Shown here one piece after another: positions 17,108 through 25,244 of a stretch of DNA of 56,648 bases. Within the stretch, counting starts at the first letter, position 1. Each line of letters begins with the position of its first letter. The translations under genes and the position numbers were made by a program. The notes under the pieces are model-generated. The model was not told where the DNA came from. It was given only the letters and a program-made list of their open reading frames with translations, and did not search any database. Source of the DNA: Steroidobacteraceae bacterium (GTDB lineage Bacteria > Pseudomonadota > Gammaproteobacteria > Steroidobacterales > Steroidobacteraceae); the NCBI GenBank assembly GCA_019187495.1, contig JABAQN010000016.1, positions 1 through 56,648 on the forward strand, written 5' to 3'.

Positions 17108-17785
17108 TCACAACCCGACCAGCGGTTGCAGCTTGCGGGCCAGCCAGCCGCGAAAGCGCAGCGGAGCTTCCAGCGCCGCCACGCACACGCAGGGCACGCC
17201 GGGTATGGTGACCGGCTGGTGCTCGACTTCACTGTCGAGATCGGCCATGTCGCCGGGGGCGAAGTGTCCCAGCCTGTCGTCGTAGGCGCCCCGCAGCACC
17301 TGGGTCAGTTCGGTGCCGCCGTGGCCATGCGTGGGCAAGCTCTTGCCGGGGGCGATCTTCAGCATGATCAAGGATCCTGCCCTGGCGTTGTCGGCGCGAA
17401 TCAGGCGGACGCCGGGCGCGACCCAGCGCCAGCGCAGGCCGCTGTAAGTGGTGCCGAAGTAGCGGTGCAGCGGTTCGGGCAAATGGTCCTCCGGCACGAC
17501 AGAGAGGACGTTTTCCGGCTTCGGCTGCGGACTCGTTTCGAGTGGAACGCCGTCCAGACGTTCCGACATCGCCTTGCGAAGAACTTCGAAGCGGCCCTGG
17601 CGATTCCTGTCGGGTTGCTGCTGCGCCAGCAGCCGGCCACCGATGTCATCGGCATCGCGCAGCAGCGCGCGGCAGCGCCGGCATCCGACCAGATGCGTGG
17701 CCGCCACAGCGACCATCGCTTCCCCGAGGGCGCCCGAGGCGAAACTGACCAGGGTGGCGGGATCGAGATGATGTTGCGGGTTCAT
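17108..17785 (-). CDS. chrR: ChrR-type zinc anti-sigma factor with C-terminal cupin
   Basis: 225 residues. The N-terminal zinc anti-sigma domain has His6, His31, Cys35 and Cys38 (HLVGCRRC), the same ligand numbering as R. sphaeroides ChrR. The C-terminal cupin domain (~100-200) holds a second metal site: H153-x-H155 and E159 in PTHGHGGTELTQVLRG, and H189 in SEVEHQPV. In the known system this cupin half is needed for the response to singlet oxygen, which leads to ChrR loss and release of RpoE. The gene follows rpoE by an ATGA overlap, so both are made together. All metal ligands are present, so the sensor should be functional. Confidence 0.93.
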   Translation of the reverse strand: MNPQHHLDPATLVSFASGALGEAMVAVAATHLVGCRRCRALLRDADDIGGRLLAQQQPDRNRQGRFEVLRKAMSERLDGVPLETSPQPKPENVLSVVPEDHLPEPLHRYFGTTYSGLRWRWVAPGVRLIRADNARAGSLIMLKIAPGKSLPTHGHGGTELTQVLRGAYDDRLGHFAPGDMADLDSEVEHQPVTIPGVPCVCVAALEAPLRFRGWLARKLQPLVGL

Positions 17786-18411
17786 GGCCGGCCTCTGACC
17801 TGCACCTGCAGCCGCAGAAGCGCGCGGCGCAGGTTCGATTTCACGGTGCCGAGCGGCATGTCGATCTCGTCCGAGATTTCCCGGTGCGTCTTGCCTTCGA
17901 AGTAGGACATGCGAATGAGCCGCGCCTGGATGGCGGGCAGCTTTTCGACGCGCCCGGCCAGGTCGCAGTGCGCAGCGACCGCTTCTGTCGCGCTCGCCTC
18001 CCCGGGATTCTCGAACTCGTCGAGTTGCTCCAGCGCATCCTGCACATTCACCCAGTGCGGCTCCCTGCGTACGCGATCGATTTGCAGGTTCCGCGCGATC
18101 CGGAATAGCCAGGTGCCGAGACTGCTGCGCGCGTTGTCGTAGCTGCCGGCGCGCTGCCAGAGCCGCAATAGCGCCTCCTGCGCCAGCTCCTCGGCGACCA
18201 TCTCCGGAGCGCCGACATTCTCGAGGTAACGCTGCACCCGCGGCTGGAAATGGTCGTAGATGCGCATGAAGCTGGTGCGGTCGCGGCGGGTCGCGACCGC
18301 GTCCATTTCACGCGCCCAGTAGAGGACGTCTTTTTCCTGCGCAGAAGCTGGCGACACGGCTCTCAGGGCCTCGAAAGGTGAATGTTCCCAGGCGGGGTAA
18401 CCGGAATGCAT
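17782..18411 (-). CDS. rpoE: ECF sigma factor RpoE, partner of ChrR
   Basis: 209 residues. Region 2 has RDRTSFMRIYDHFQPRVQRY, EMVAEELAQEALLRLWQRA and TWLFRIARNLQIDRVRRE. Region 4 has LPAIQARLIRMSYFEGKTHR and DMPLGTVKSNLRRALLRLQ. This is the ChrR-dependent ECF group whose known members control singlet-oxygen defence. I chose the ATG at 18411 (MHSGYPAW) because it has GAGG close upstream; upstream codons reaching 18495 would run through the promoter. Its own promoter (18453-18480) carries the same -35/16/-10 pattern as the other island genes, so it is probably autoregulated. Confidence 0.92.
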   Translation of the reverse strand: MHSGYPAWEHSPFEALRAVSPASAQEKDVLYWAREMDAVATRRDRTSFMRIYDHFQPRVQRYLENVGAPEMVAEELAQEALLRLWQRAGSYDNARSSLGTWLFRIARNLQIDRVRREPHWVNVQDALEQLDEFENPGEASATEAVAAHCDLAGRVEKLPAIQARLIRMSYFEGKTHREISDEIDMPLGTVKSNLRRALLRLQVQVRGRP

Positions 18412-18452
18412 GTTGCCTCGAACTGTGCCGCGCGTACGGCTTGGATACCTCC

Positions 18453-18480
18453 TGTACGCAAACGCGCGCGATCCGGATGC
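18453..18480 (-). promoter_or_regulatory. ECF (RpoE)-type promoter for rpoE-chrR
   Basis: On the minus strand GCATCC (18480-18475), 16 bases, CGTACA (18458-18453). Initiation would fall near 18446, about 35 bases before the rpoE ATG. It has the same spacing and -35 box as the divergent promoter at 18610. Confidence 0.65.
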
Positions 18481-18609
18481 AACCGGAATCGGCAAGGGCG
18501 TCCGCCAGCCGTTCGTCCCGGGTTGCCGATCATGTCACACGTTCGCGCATCCAGTACCGCGAATCAACCCGGGATTCCCGGGATCGTGCAGTGTTCGCCG
18601 ACGATCGAT

Positions 18610-18637
18610 GCATCCGTATCGCGCCAGATTGCGTATC
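18610..18637 (+). promoter_or_regulatory. ECF (RpoE)-type promoter for the lipid-modification operon
   Basis: GCATCC (18610-18615), 16 bases, CGTATC (18632-18637), embedded in the same GATTGCGTATCGG 13-mer as the lipocalin promoter. It would start an mRNA near 18645 running through the six-gene operon to 24529. Confidence 0.7.
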
Positions 18638-18664
18638 GGTATGCAAAGTCACCGGAACGCTTCG

Positions 18665-18784
18665 ATGAACAGCCGCCTGAATTCGATTCCTGCCCGGCAG
18701 GAGCGCCCCGGCATGTTGGCGGCCGAAGTGCCCGCAGGGGCCCTCTTTGTGCCCGACGGGGCGCGCGAATGCGTGGGACGTTGA
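18665..18784 (+). CDS. Possible 39-residue leader peptide
   Basis: ATG at 18665, about 20 bases after the predicted ECF start, opens 39 codons (MNSRLNSIPARQERPG...) and stops at 18784, two bases before the ATG of the FAD oxidoreductase. A weak GGAA lies ten bases upstream. Placement fits a leader peptide coupled to the next gene, but no family is recognised and chance is possible in GC-rich DNA. Confidence 0.3.
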   Translation: MNSRLNSIPARQERPGMLAAEVPAGALFVPDGARECVGR

Positions 18785-18786
18785 GC

Positions 18787-20070
18787 ATGCGTATCGCGGT
18801 CATAGGGTCCGGCATAGCGGGTCTGGCGAGCAGCTGGCTGCTCGCGCGCGCGCACGATGTCACCCTGTTCGAGGCGAACGACTACCTGGGCGGCCACACC
18901 CAGACACACGACATCGAGCTGCAGGGTCACCGATATGCGGTGGATAGCGGATTCATCGTGTACAACCGTGCGCACTACCCGCTGCTGGCCCGGCTATTCG
19001 ATGAACTGGGCGTGGCCTCGCAACCGACCACCATGAGCTTTTCGGTACGCAACGAGGCCACGGGCCTCGAGTACAACGCGGCCTCGCTCAAAACGCTCTA
19101 CTGTCAGCGACGCAACTTGCTGTCGTGGCGCTTCCACGGGATGGCGCGCGACATACTGCGTTTCTACCGCGAGGCGCGGGAGCTGTTGCAAGCCGGCGAC
19201 GACACCACCACGCTCGGCGAATACCTCGCCGGCCATGGCTATGGCGTGGCCTTTCGCGACGAGCACCTCGTGCCGATGGCCTCGGCGCTGTGGTCGTCGC
19301 CCTCGAAACAGATTCTGGAGTTCCCCGCGCGCTACCTGGTGGCGTTCCTGGCCAATCACAACATGCTGCAGGTATGCGGTAGGCCCGAGTGGCGGGTGGT
19401 GCGCGGCGGTTCGGCCAGCTACGTGCGTGCCTTGCGCAGGGATTGGCGCGTGCGGGAACGGCTGTCTGCCAGCGTGTACGGTGTAACCCGCGATGCGAGC
19501 GGCGTGGAAATTTGCAGTGCGATGGGCCGCGAGCGCTTCGATCAGGTCGTTCTGGCCTGCCACAGCGATCAGGCGCTGGCGATGCTCACGGACGCGAGCG
19601 ACGCGGAAAGGGCGGTGCTCGGCGCCATTCCCTATCAGGCCAATGACGTGGTGCTGCACACCGATGCACGCCTGCTACCCCGCGATCCGGGGGCCTGGGC
19701 GGCGTGGAACGCGAGCGTCCCGCGCGATCCCGCCGAGGCCTGCACCGTCAGCTACTGCATGAACCTGTTGCAGGGCATCGAGACACGCGAACCGTTCGTG
19801 GTGACGCTCAACCCTGTGGCTGCGATCGATCCGGCGAGGATCCTGCGGCGGATGCGCTATTGCCATCCCCGCTACACCCATGCGGCAGTCGCGGCTCAAC
19901 GGCGCAGGCCCGAGATCCAGGGTGCGAACCGCACGTGGTTCGCCGGCGCGTACTGGGGTTTCGGATTCCACGAAGACGGCATTCGCAGCGGCGTGGAAGT
20001 TGCCCAGGCGCTGGGGGTGGATTGGCCCGGCACTGCGCGGGCCTCACGCGTGCCCGGGCGTGGCGCATGA
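18787..20070 (+). CDS. FAD-dependent oxidoreductase (amine-oxidase-like, COG2907 type)
   Basis: 427 residues. The N-terminal dinucleotide fold has the glycine motif GSGIAGLASSWLLARAHDVT, with the acidic end FEANDYLGGHTQTH binding FAD ribose. The middle holds the family segment AVDSGFIVYN; the C-terminus has a second FAD contact near GAYWGFGFHEDGIRSGVEVA. COG2907 proteins are recurrent neighbours of DUF1365 and CFA-synthase genes and belong to ChrR-RpoE regulons. They are thought to act on fatty acyl chains together with the methyltransferases, though the exact reaction is not assigned here. It is first major gene of the operon and overlaps DUF1365 by ATGA. Confidence 0.88.
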   Translation: MRIAVIGSGIAGLASSWLLARAHDVTLFEANDYLGGHTQTHDIELQGHRYAVDSGFIVYNRAHYPLLARLFDELGVASQPTTMSFSVRNEATGLEYNAASLKTLYCQRRNLLSWRFHGMARDILRFYREARELLQAGDDTTTLGEYLAGHGYGVAFRDEHLVPMASALWSSPSKQILEFPARYLVAFLANHNMLQVCGRPEWRVVRGGSASYVRALRRDWRVRERLSASVYGVTRDASGVEICSAMGRERFDQVVLACHSDQALAMLTDASDAERAVLGAIPYQANDVVLHTDARLLPRDPGAWAAWNASVPRDPAEACTVSYCMNLLQGIETREPFVVTLNPVAAIDPARILRRMRYCHPRYTHAAVAAQRRRPEIQGANRTWFAGAYWGFGFHEDGIRSGVEVAQALGVDWPGTARASRVPGRGA

Positions 20071-20840
20071 CACTGCCGCTCGCGAGTGCGGTGTACGAAG
20101 GCAAAGTGGTACATCGCCGCTTTGCTCCGCATCCGCATGCCTTTGCCTATCGGATGGCGCAGCTGTACCTCGATCTCGACGAGATCGAAGCGGCATTCGA
20201 CCGCCGCTGGCTGTGGTCGGTGAACCGTCGCAACCTTGCGGAATTCAGACGCAGCGACTACATGGGTCCGGGCGATCTGCCGTTGGCCGAGGCCGTGCGA
20301 CGCCGTATCGCGCAGACGACCGGCCGGCGGCCGACGGGCCCGATCCGCATGCTCACCCATCTGCGCTATGCGGGCGTGATATTCAATCCGCTGACGCTCT
20401 ACTACTGCTACGCAGCCGATGGGGTCGCCCTCGATACCGTCGTCGCCGAGGTCACCAATACTCCCTGGCTCGAGCGCCATGCGTATGTACTGCCGGTCGC
20501 CTCGGCGCAGGCGAAGGGGCGATGGCTGCGCTGGGGCTTTGCGAAGACCCACCACGTTTCACCGTTCATGCCGATGAACCGCCGCTACGATTGGCGCCTC
20601 GACGTGCCAGGTCGCGACCTGTGCGTGCACATGGACGTATTGGCCGATGGCCGCCGCGAGTTCGACGCGTGGCTGCAGCTCGAGCGCCACGACCTCAACA
20701 GGTCCACCCTCGCTCGCGTGCTGTGGCGATACCCGCTGATGACCGCACAGGTGGTCGGAGCGATCTACTGGCATGCGCTGCGCCTGAAGCTGAAACGCAA
20801 CCCGTTCTATCACCATCCCTCGACAAAGAGACCTGCATGA
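20067..20840 (+). CDS. DUF1365 family protein
   Basis: 257 residues, cytoplasmic or membrane-associated. The start (SAVYEGKVVHRRFAPHPHAF), the central NPLTLYYCY and the FAKTHHVSPFMPM segment are the conserved blocks of DUF1365. The biochemical function is unknown. It is nearly always found between a COG2907 oxidoreductase and a cyclopropane-fatty-acid synthase, as here, with ATGA overlaps on both sides. That supports a role in the same acyl-chain modification. Confidence 0.9.
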   Translation: MTLPLASAVYEGKVVHRRFAPHPHAFAYRMAQLYLDLDEIEAAFDRRWLWSVNRRNLAEFRRSDYMGPGDLPLAEAVRRRIAQTTGRRPTGPIRMLTHLRYAGVIFNPLTLYYCYAADGVALDTVVAEVTNTPWLERHAYVLPVASAQAKGRWLRWGFAKTHHVSPFMPMNRRYDWRLDVPGRDLCVHMDVLADGRREFDAWLQLERHDLNRSTLARVLWRYPLMTAQVVGAIYWHALRLKLKRNPFYHHPSTKRPA

Positions 20841-22108
20841 GTGCAAGCGCAGACTCCGGACTGCTCGACACGCCCGATGCACCGCGCGCGATCGACCGCT
20901 TCCTGCGCGGCAGATTGATGGCGCAGCTCGCCAGGCTTCGCCACGGGAGGCTGCTGCTGCGTGACCCGACGGGATGGATCGCCCTGGGCAGCCCCGCACG
21001 CGAACCCGGTTCCCTCGAAGTGCAAGTGGAAGTGCTCGACTGCGCCTTCTATCGCGGTATTGCAGCCAACGGCAGCGTGGGCGCGGGCGAGGCGTACATG
21101 GACGGGTTGTGGCGATGCGACGACCTGGTTGCATTGGTGCGCCTGCTGTTGCGCAACCGTGCGTTGCTGGACGGTATGGAGGGCGATCTTGCGCGGTTGT
21201 GCGCACTGGCACTGCGCGGCTGGCATGCGCTCAACCGCAACTCCCGCGCAGGCAGCCGCCGCAACATCGCCGCGCATTACGACCTTGGCAACGACTTCTT
21301 CAGGCTGTTCCTGTCCGGGGATCTGATGTATTCGTCGGCGTATTGGACAGAGCCCGGTGACGATCTGGAAACCGCCTCGTCGCGCAAGCTCGAGGCAATC
21401 TGCCGCAAGCTCGCACTGAAGCCCGGTGATCACGTGGTCGAGATCGGTACCGGCTGGGGCGGCTTTGCGCTGCATGCCGCGAAGCAGTATGGATGCCGTG
21501 TCACGACTACGACGATTTCGCGTGAGCAGCATGCGCTGGCGAGCCGGCGTGTCGTCGAGTCCGGCCTCGAAGGCCTCGTGACGGTCCTGTTGCGGGATTA
21601 TCGCGACCTCGACGGAAAGTTCGACAAACTGGTCTCGATCGAAATGATCGAGGCGATCGGTGCGCAGTATCTCGGTACATATTTCGCCAGACTCGGCGGC
21701 TTGCTGAAACCAGACGGCCTCGCGCTGCTGCAGGCGATCACGATCGAGGACCACCGTTACGAACGGGCGCTCAAGGAAGTCGACTTCATCAAGCGTCACG
21801 TATTCCCCGGGGCCTTCATTCCCTCGCTCAACGCGATGCTCGCGGCCAAGACGCGCGCCTGCGACCTCGGGCTGCTGGCACAAGAGGATTTCGGCGATTC
21901 CTATGCGCGCACGCTGCGGGCGTGGCGCGAACGGTTCCTGTCGAATCTCGCGGGCGTGCGCGCACTGGGTTTCGATGAGCGCTTCATCCGGATGTGGGAG
22001 TTCTATCTCGCCTATTGCGAGGGCGGCTTCCGCGAACGCTCGATCGGCGTGTCCCAGTTGCTGTTGGCCAAGCCCGGATGGCGACGCACCGAATCATGGG
22101 CGGCATGA
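20837..22108 (+). CDS. cfa: Cyclopropane-fatty-acyl-phospholipid synthase family methyltransferase
   Basis: 423 residues. The SAM-binding motif I is VVEIGTGWGGFALHAAKQYG, preceded by the CFA-synthase block NIAAHYDLGNDFFRLFLSGD with MYSSAYW. It is followed by SIEMIEAIGAQYL and the KRHVFPGAFIPSL segment near the bicarbonate/active-site region of CFA synthases. Such enzymes methylenate or methylate the double bond of unsaturated acyl chains in phospholipids at the inner membrane. The gene is third in the RpoE-controlled operon. Full family length suggests an active enzyme; whether the product is a cyclopropane or a methylated alkene cannot be told. Confidence 0.92.
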   Translation: MSASADSGLLDTPDAPRAIDRFLRGRLMAQLARLRHGRLLLRDPTGWIALGSPAREPGSLEVQVEVLDCAFYRGIAANGSVGAGEAYMDGLWRCDDLVALVRLLLRNRALLDGMEGDLARLCALALRGWHALNRNSRAGSRRNIAAHYDLGNDFFRLFLSGDLMYSSAYWTEPGDDLETASSRKLEAICRKLALKPGDHVVEIGTGWGGFALHAAKQYGCRVTTTTISREQHALASRRVVESGLEGLVTVLLRDYRDLDGKFDKLVSIEMIEAIGAQYLGTYFARLGGLLKPDGLALLQAITIEDHRYERALKEVDFIKRHVFPGAFIPSLNAMLAAKTRACDLGLLAQEDFGDSYARTLRAWRERFLSNLAGVRALGFDERFIRMWEFYLAYCEGGFRERSIGVSQLLLAKPGWRRTESWAA

Positions 22109-22656
22109 ACTTCTGGGCGACACTTGTCGCCTACCAGGCCGTGTGGTTCGTCGCCGTGATGGGAGCGGGCCGCGGGCTGGCGTGGCCCGGGGTGGCGGGT
22201 GCGCTGCTGTTCATGGCGTGGCGATTCGGCGTGTCGAAGGCGCGCACGCTCGAAGGCCGCCTGGTCGGAATCGCCCTCGCGGTCGGCCTGCTGTTCGATG
22301 CCGTACTGGTTTGGACACGCGTTGCATCGTATGCGGCGCCTTGGCCATGGCCCGAAGCACCCGCCTGGTTGACGGCCCTCTGGATGGCCTTCGCCCTGAC
22401 CATCGTGCCACTTTTCGGTTACCTGCATGCCCGGCCCTGGCTGGCCGCGCTGTTTGGTGCGGTCGGCGGCCCAATCGCCTATCTCGGCGCCGCGCGGGGC
22501 TGGCAAGCGGTCGAGTTCGCGCGCCCCGAATGGCGCGCGCTGGCATTGCTGGCCATCGAATGGGGCGTCGCGATGCCTCTGCTGTGTTCGATGGCGCGGC
22601 ACGGGCTGCTTGCGGGGTCGGCTGCGGTGTCGGTCGGGCATCGGGTGGCACCATGA
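22105..22656 (+). CDS. DUF2878 family membrane protein
   Basis: 183 residues, about five to six hydrophobic helices (e.g. VWFVAVMGAGRGLAWPGVAG, LWMAFALTIVPLFGYLH). The pattern FWATLVAYQAVWFVAV at the start and WLTALWMAFALTI in the middle fit DUF2878, an uncharacterised inner-membrane family. I chose the ATG at 22105 because it makes the same ATGA overlap as its neighbours; another ATG lies nine bases upstream. Function is unknown; the operon suggests a membrane step of acyl-chain modification or its regulation. Confidence 0.75.
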   Translation: MNFWATLVAYQAVWFVAVMGAGRGLAWPGVAGALLFMAWRFGVSKARTLEGRLVGIALAVGLLFDAVLVWTRVASYAAPWPWPEAPAWLTALWMAFALTIVPLFGYLHARPWLAALFGAVGGPIAYLGAARGWQAVEFARPEWRALALLAIEWGVAMPLLCSMARHGLLAGSAAVSVGHRVAP

Positions 22657-23429
22657 ACCGCTGGCTGGTGCTGACAATCGTATGGCTGCTCGCTGCGCTC
22701 GTGATGACGATCGGGTGGCGCTGGCAACGACAGCATGAAAACGCGAGCAACGTGGACGTGCTGTGGTCGGCGGGCCTGGGCGGGGCAGCCGCATTGCTGG
22801 CGCTACTCGGGGACGGAGCACCCGCGCCGCGCGTGCTGCTGGCGTTGGCCGGGGGCCTGTGGTCGATGCGCCTTGCACTGCACCTGTGGTGGCGCATGCA
22901 CGCTGCGCCGGAAGACGGGCGTTACCGTGCGCTGCGCGAGCGCTGGCACGACGACCAGCTCAAGTGGTTCGCCATGTTCCAGTTTCAGGCGCTGCTGGTT
23001 CCGCTATTTTCACTGCCGTTCGTGGCGGTGGCGGCCAACCCGGCAACCCGGCCGTTACCGTTGGCGGCGGGCGCGTTGGTCTGGCTGGTCGCGATGGCCG
23101 GCGAATCACTTGCGGACGCGCAACTTGCGCGATTTCGCGCCGACCCGGCCCGCCGCGGCAAGACCTGCCGTGCGGGATTGTGGCGCTACTCCCGGCATCC
23201 GAACTATTTCTTCGAGTGGCTGCACTGGTTCGCCTACATCCTGTTCGCCGTCGGCTCGCCGTTATGGTGGCTCGCTTTCACCGGCCCGTGCGTGATGTAT
23301 GGTTTCCTGCGTTACCTGAGCGGCATTCCTTTCACCGAGATGCAGGCCGTCGGGAGCCGCGGTGACGACTATCGAGCCTACCAGCGCGACACACCGATGC
23401 TGTTCCCCTGGTTTCCCGATCGCCACTGA
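22653..23429 (+). CDS. DUF1295 family membrane protein (steroid-reductase/ICMT-like fold)
   Basis: 258 residues with about six to seven helices. The C-terminal half has the family signature GLWRYSRHPNYFFEWLHWFA and a final block with EMQAVGSRGDDYRAYQR-type charged residues, as in 3-oxo-5-alpha-steroid 4-dehydrogenase and isoprenylcysteine methyltransferase relatives. These bind NADPH or SAM near that C-terminal motif. A reductase acting on lipid double bonds is plausible in this operon but not shown. It overlaps the DUF2878 stop by ATGA and is followed after 20 bases by the last gene. Confidence 0.88.
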   Translation: MNRWLVLTIVWLLAALVMTIGWRWQRQHENASNVDVLWSAGLGGAAALLALLGDGAPAPRVLLALAGGLWSMRLALHLWWRMHAAPEDGRYRALRERWHDDQLKWFAMFQFQALLVPLFSLPFVAVAANPATRPLPLAAGALVWLVAMAGESLADAQLARFRADPARRGKTCRAGLWRYSRHPNYFFEWLHWFAYILFAVGSPLWWLAFTGPCVMYGFLRYLSGIPFTEMQAVGSRGDDYRAYQRDTPMLFPWFPDRH

Positions 23430-23449
23430 GTTGCCAGGAGGTCCCTGCC

Positions 23450-24529
23450 ATGAATGCCGCTTCGCTCGATTGTGGGCAGCTCCCGCCGGACAGCGCCGCG
23501 CCCGGGCTGCTGGGCTTTGCCGAACGCGGGCTGATTCCCGATCCTCTGCTTCGACTGGGCATCAGACGGATGTGCGCCGGGCGGCTGCGCGAAGAGCGCG
23601 CTGGAGGTCCCGCCGCCGAGGCTCGGCGCTTCGCGCAACGCATCGACGCTCTTCGGAACGGTTCAGTTGCGCTTGCGACCGACACGGTCAATGCCCAGCA
23701 CTACGAGCTGCCTGCGGAGTTCTTCAGGCTGTGCCTGGGCCCACGCCTGAAATACTCGAGTGGCTGGTTCCCGCGCGGCGACGAGACCCTGGCCGAAGCC
23801 GAGGATGCGATGCTGGCATTGTATGGAGTACGCGCCGAACTCGCCGATGGCCAACACATTCTGGAGCTCGGCTGTGGTTGGGGTTCGCTGACGCTCTGGA
23901 TGGCCGAGCGGTACCGGTCAGCGCGCATCACGGCCGTCTCGTATTCGAACCGCCAGCGCGCGTTCATCGAGGATGAATGCCGTCGGCGCGGACTGTCGAA
24001 CGTGCACGTGATCACCTGCGATGTGAATGTGCTCGAACTGCCGTCCTGCCGGTTCGACCGTTGCGTGTCGATCGAGATGTTCGAGCACATGCGCAACTAC
24101 CAGGTCCTCATGGACCGGATTGGCGGCTGGCTCGCGCCCGGCGGCAAATTGTTCGTGCACATCTTCGCGCATCGTACGCTGCTCTATCCATTTGAAATCG
24201 CGGGGGCCGACAACTGGATGGGGCGGCATTTCTTTACCGGCGGCCTGATGCCGAGCGCCGATGCCTTGCTGCATTTCCAGGACCACTTGCGGATGGAGCA
24301 ACGCTGGCTGATCGACGGCAGCCACTACCAGCGTACCGCGAACCTTTGGCTTGCGCGCCAGGATGCGCAGCGTGAGCACGTCATGGCGGTGCTGCGGGAA
24401 GCTTACGGCGAACTTGCATCGCTGTGGTTCCAGCGCTGGCGCATGTTCTGGATGGCATGTTCCGAATTGTTCGGGTACACGAACGGCAACGAATGGATGG
24501 TGGCGCATTACCGATTCGCGCGTCGCTGA
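23450..24529 (+). CDS. CFA-synthase-like SAM methyltransferase, second paralogue
   Basis: 359 residues. The SAM motif is ILELGCGWGSLTLWMAERY, preceded by NAQHYELPAEFFRLCLGPRL and KYSSGWFP. The catalytic region includes SIEMFEHMRNYQVLM and HIFAHRTLLYPFE. It is shorter and clearly different from the CFA synthase at 20.8 kb, resembling the branch that includes coclaurine N-methyltransferase-like and ChrR-regulon methyltransferases. In R. sphaeroides a CFA-like methyltransferase is needed for furan fatty acids that scavenge singlet oxygen; this protein is a candidate for that role (inference). AGGAGG precedes the ATG. It is the last gene of the operon. Confidence 0.88.
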   Translation: MNAASLDCGQLPPDSAAPGLLGFAERGLIPDPLLRLGIRRMCAGRLREERAGGPAAEARRFAQRIDALRNGSVALATDTVNAQHYELPAEFFRLCLGPRLKYSSGWFPRGDETLAEAEDAMLALYGVRAELADGQHILELGCGWGSLTLWMAERYRSARITAVSYSNRQRAFIEDECRRRGLSNVHVITCDVNVLELPSCRFDRCVSIEMFEHMRNYQVLMDRIGGWLAPGGKLFVHIFAHRTLLYPFEIAGADNWMGRHFFTGGLMPSADALLHFQDHLRMEQRWLIDGSHYQRTANLWLARQDAQREHVMAVLREAYGELASLWFQRWRMFWMACSELFGYTNGNEWMVAHYRFARR

Positions 24530-24660
24530 GGCGCGCAGTCATCGACGACTGCGCCAGGCGGAGCGATCCGCCCGGTTCATCGCATCTCGAACCTCGATCT
24601 TCAGCACCCCGATATCTGAATCATTCCTGCCTTCGGGACTGCAAACGACCGAATCGCCGC

Positions 24661-24675
24661 AAGCCCGGCACCAGG
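24661..24675. repeat. Half-site of the dispersed palindromic repeat
   Basis: AAGCCCGGCACCAGG is identical to 15 bases of the right arm of the large hairpin at 35110-35186 and is preceded by GCCGC as in that arm, with the middle of the arm missing. It lies in the gap between two convergent genes, a usual place for REP-type elements. Confidence 0.5.
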
Positions 24676-24677
24676 CC

Positions 24678-25058
24678 CTATTCGCAGAGGCTGGCCATGT
24701 AGCCTTGTGCGATGGGAGAGAGGCGCTTGCGCGCCAGCGCGCGCGCCTTCGGCGCATCGACCAGGTACTCGAGCGGCCCCGAAACCAGCATCCGTCGCAC
24801 GCCGGGGTCACGGGCCGAGATGCGGGCCATCTTGTTGAGGACGGTGAAACCGCGGGCGATCTTGTCGCGGGAGGCGCGCCGGTGTTCGATCACGCGGGCG
24901 AGGTATTGCCCGAAGCGGGCGTAGAGGAAGTAATCGTCGTCACCGACCTGGAAGCGCGCTTCGGCGAAAAAGTCGGGAAAATTCCTCTCGAGATACTGAC
25001 TGACTCTGTGGAGACGGGGCTCAGGTTCGCTGTCGGCGGACACTTTGCGCTTGTTCAT
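24678..25058 (-). CDS. Hypothetical protein (126 aa)
   Basis: No family is recognised. The protein is soluble, basic and mostly helical by appearance: VSQYLERNFPDFFAEARFQV at the start, then FLYARFGQYLARVIEHRRAS, and KRLSPIAQGYMASLCE at the end. I chose the ATG at 25058 (MNKRKVSADSEPEP) since the 13 codons before it carry no family-like sequence. It reads on the same strand as the S41 peptidase gene, 186 bases after that gene's stop, and converges with the lipid operon. Confidence 0.6.
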   Translation of the reverse strand: MNKRKVSADSEPEPRLHRVSQYLERNFPDFFAEARFQVGDDDYFLYARFGQYLARVIEHRRASRDKIARGFTVLNKMARISARDPGVRRMLVSGPLEYLVDAPKARALARKRLSPIAQGYMASLCE

Positions 25059-25244
25059 CTCTCGGGTTCCACACCTCCAAGGGGTCCAGACCACCATTTC
25101 TGGGCGTCACGGGCGGTACCACACCCCGCAACGCGGCGCGAACGTTACGCCCGCGCGCGCTACGATGCAACAAGGAATTTGGATCGCGGGGGAACGGCGT
25201 GCCGATGAATCGCCGCGGCCGCGCGGCGCGGATCCCGCGGCGGT

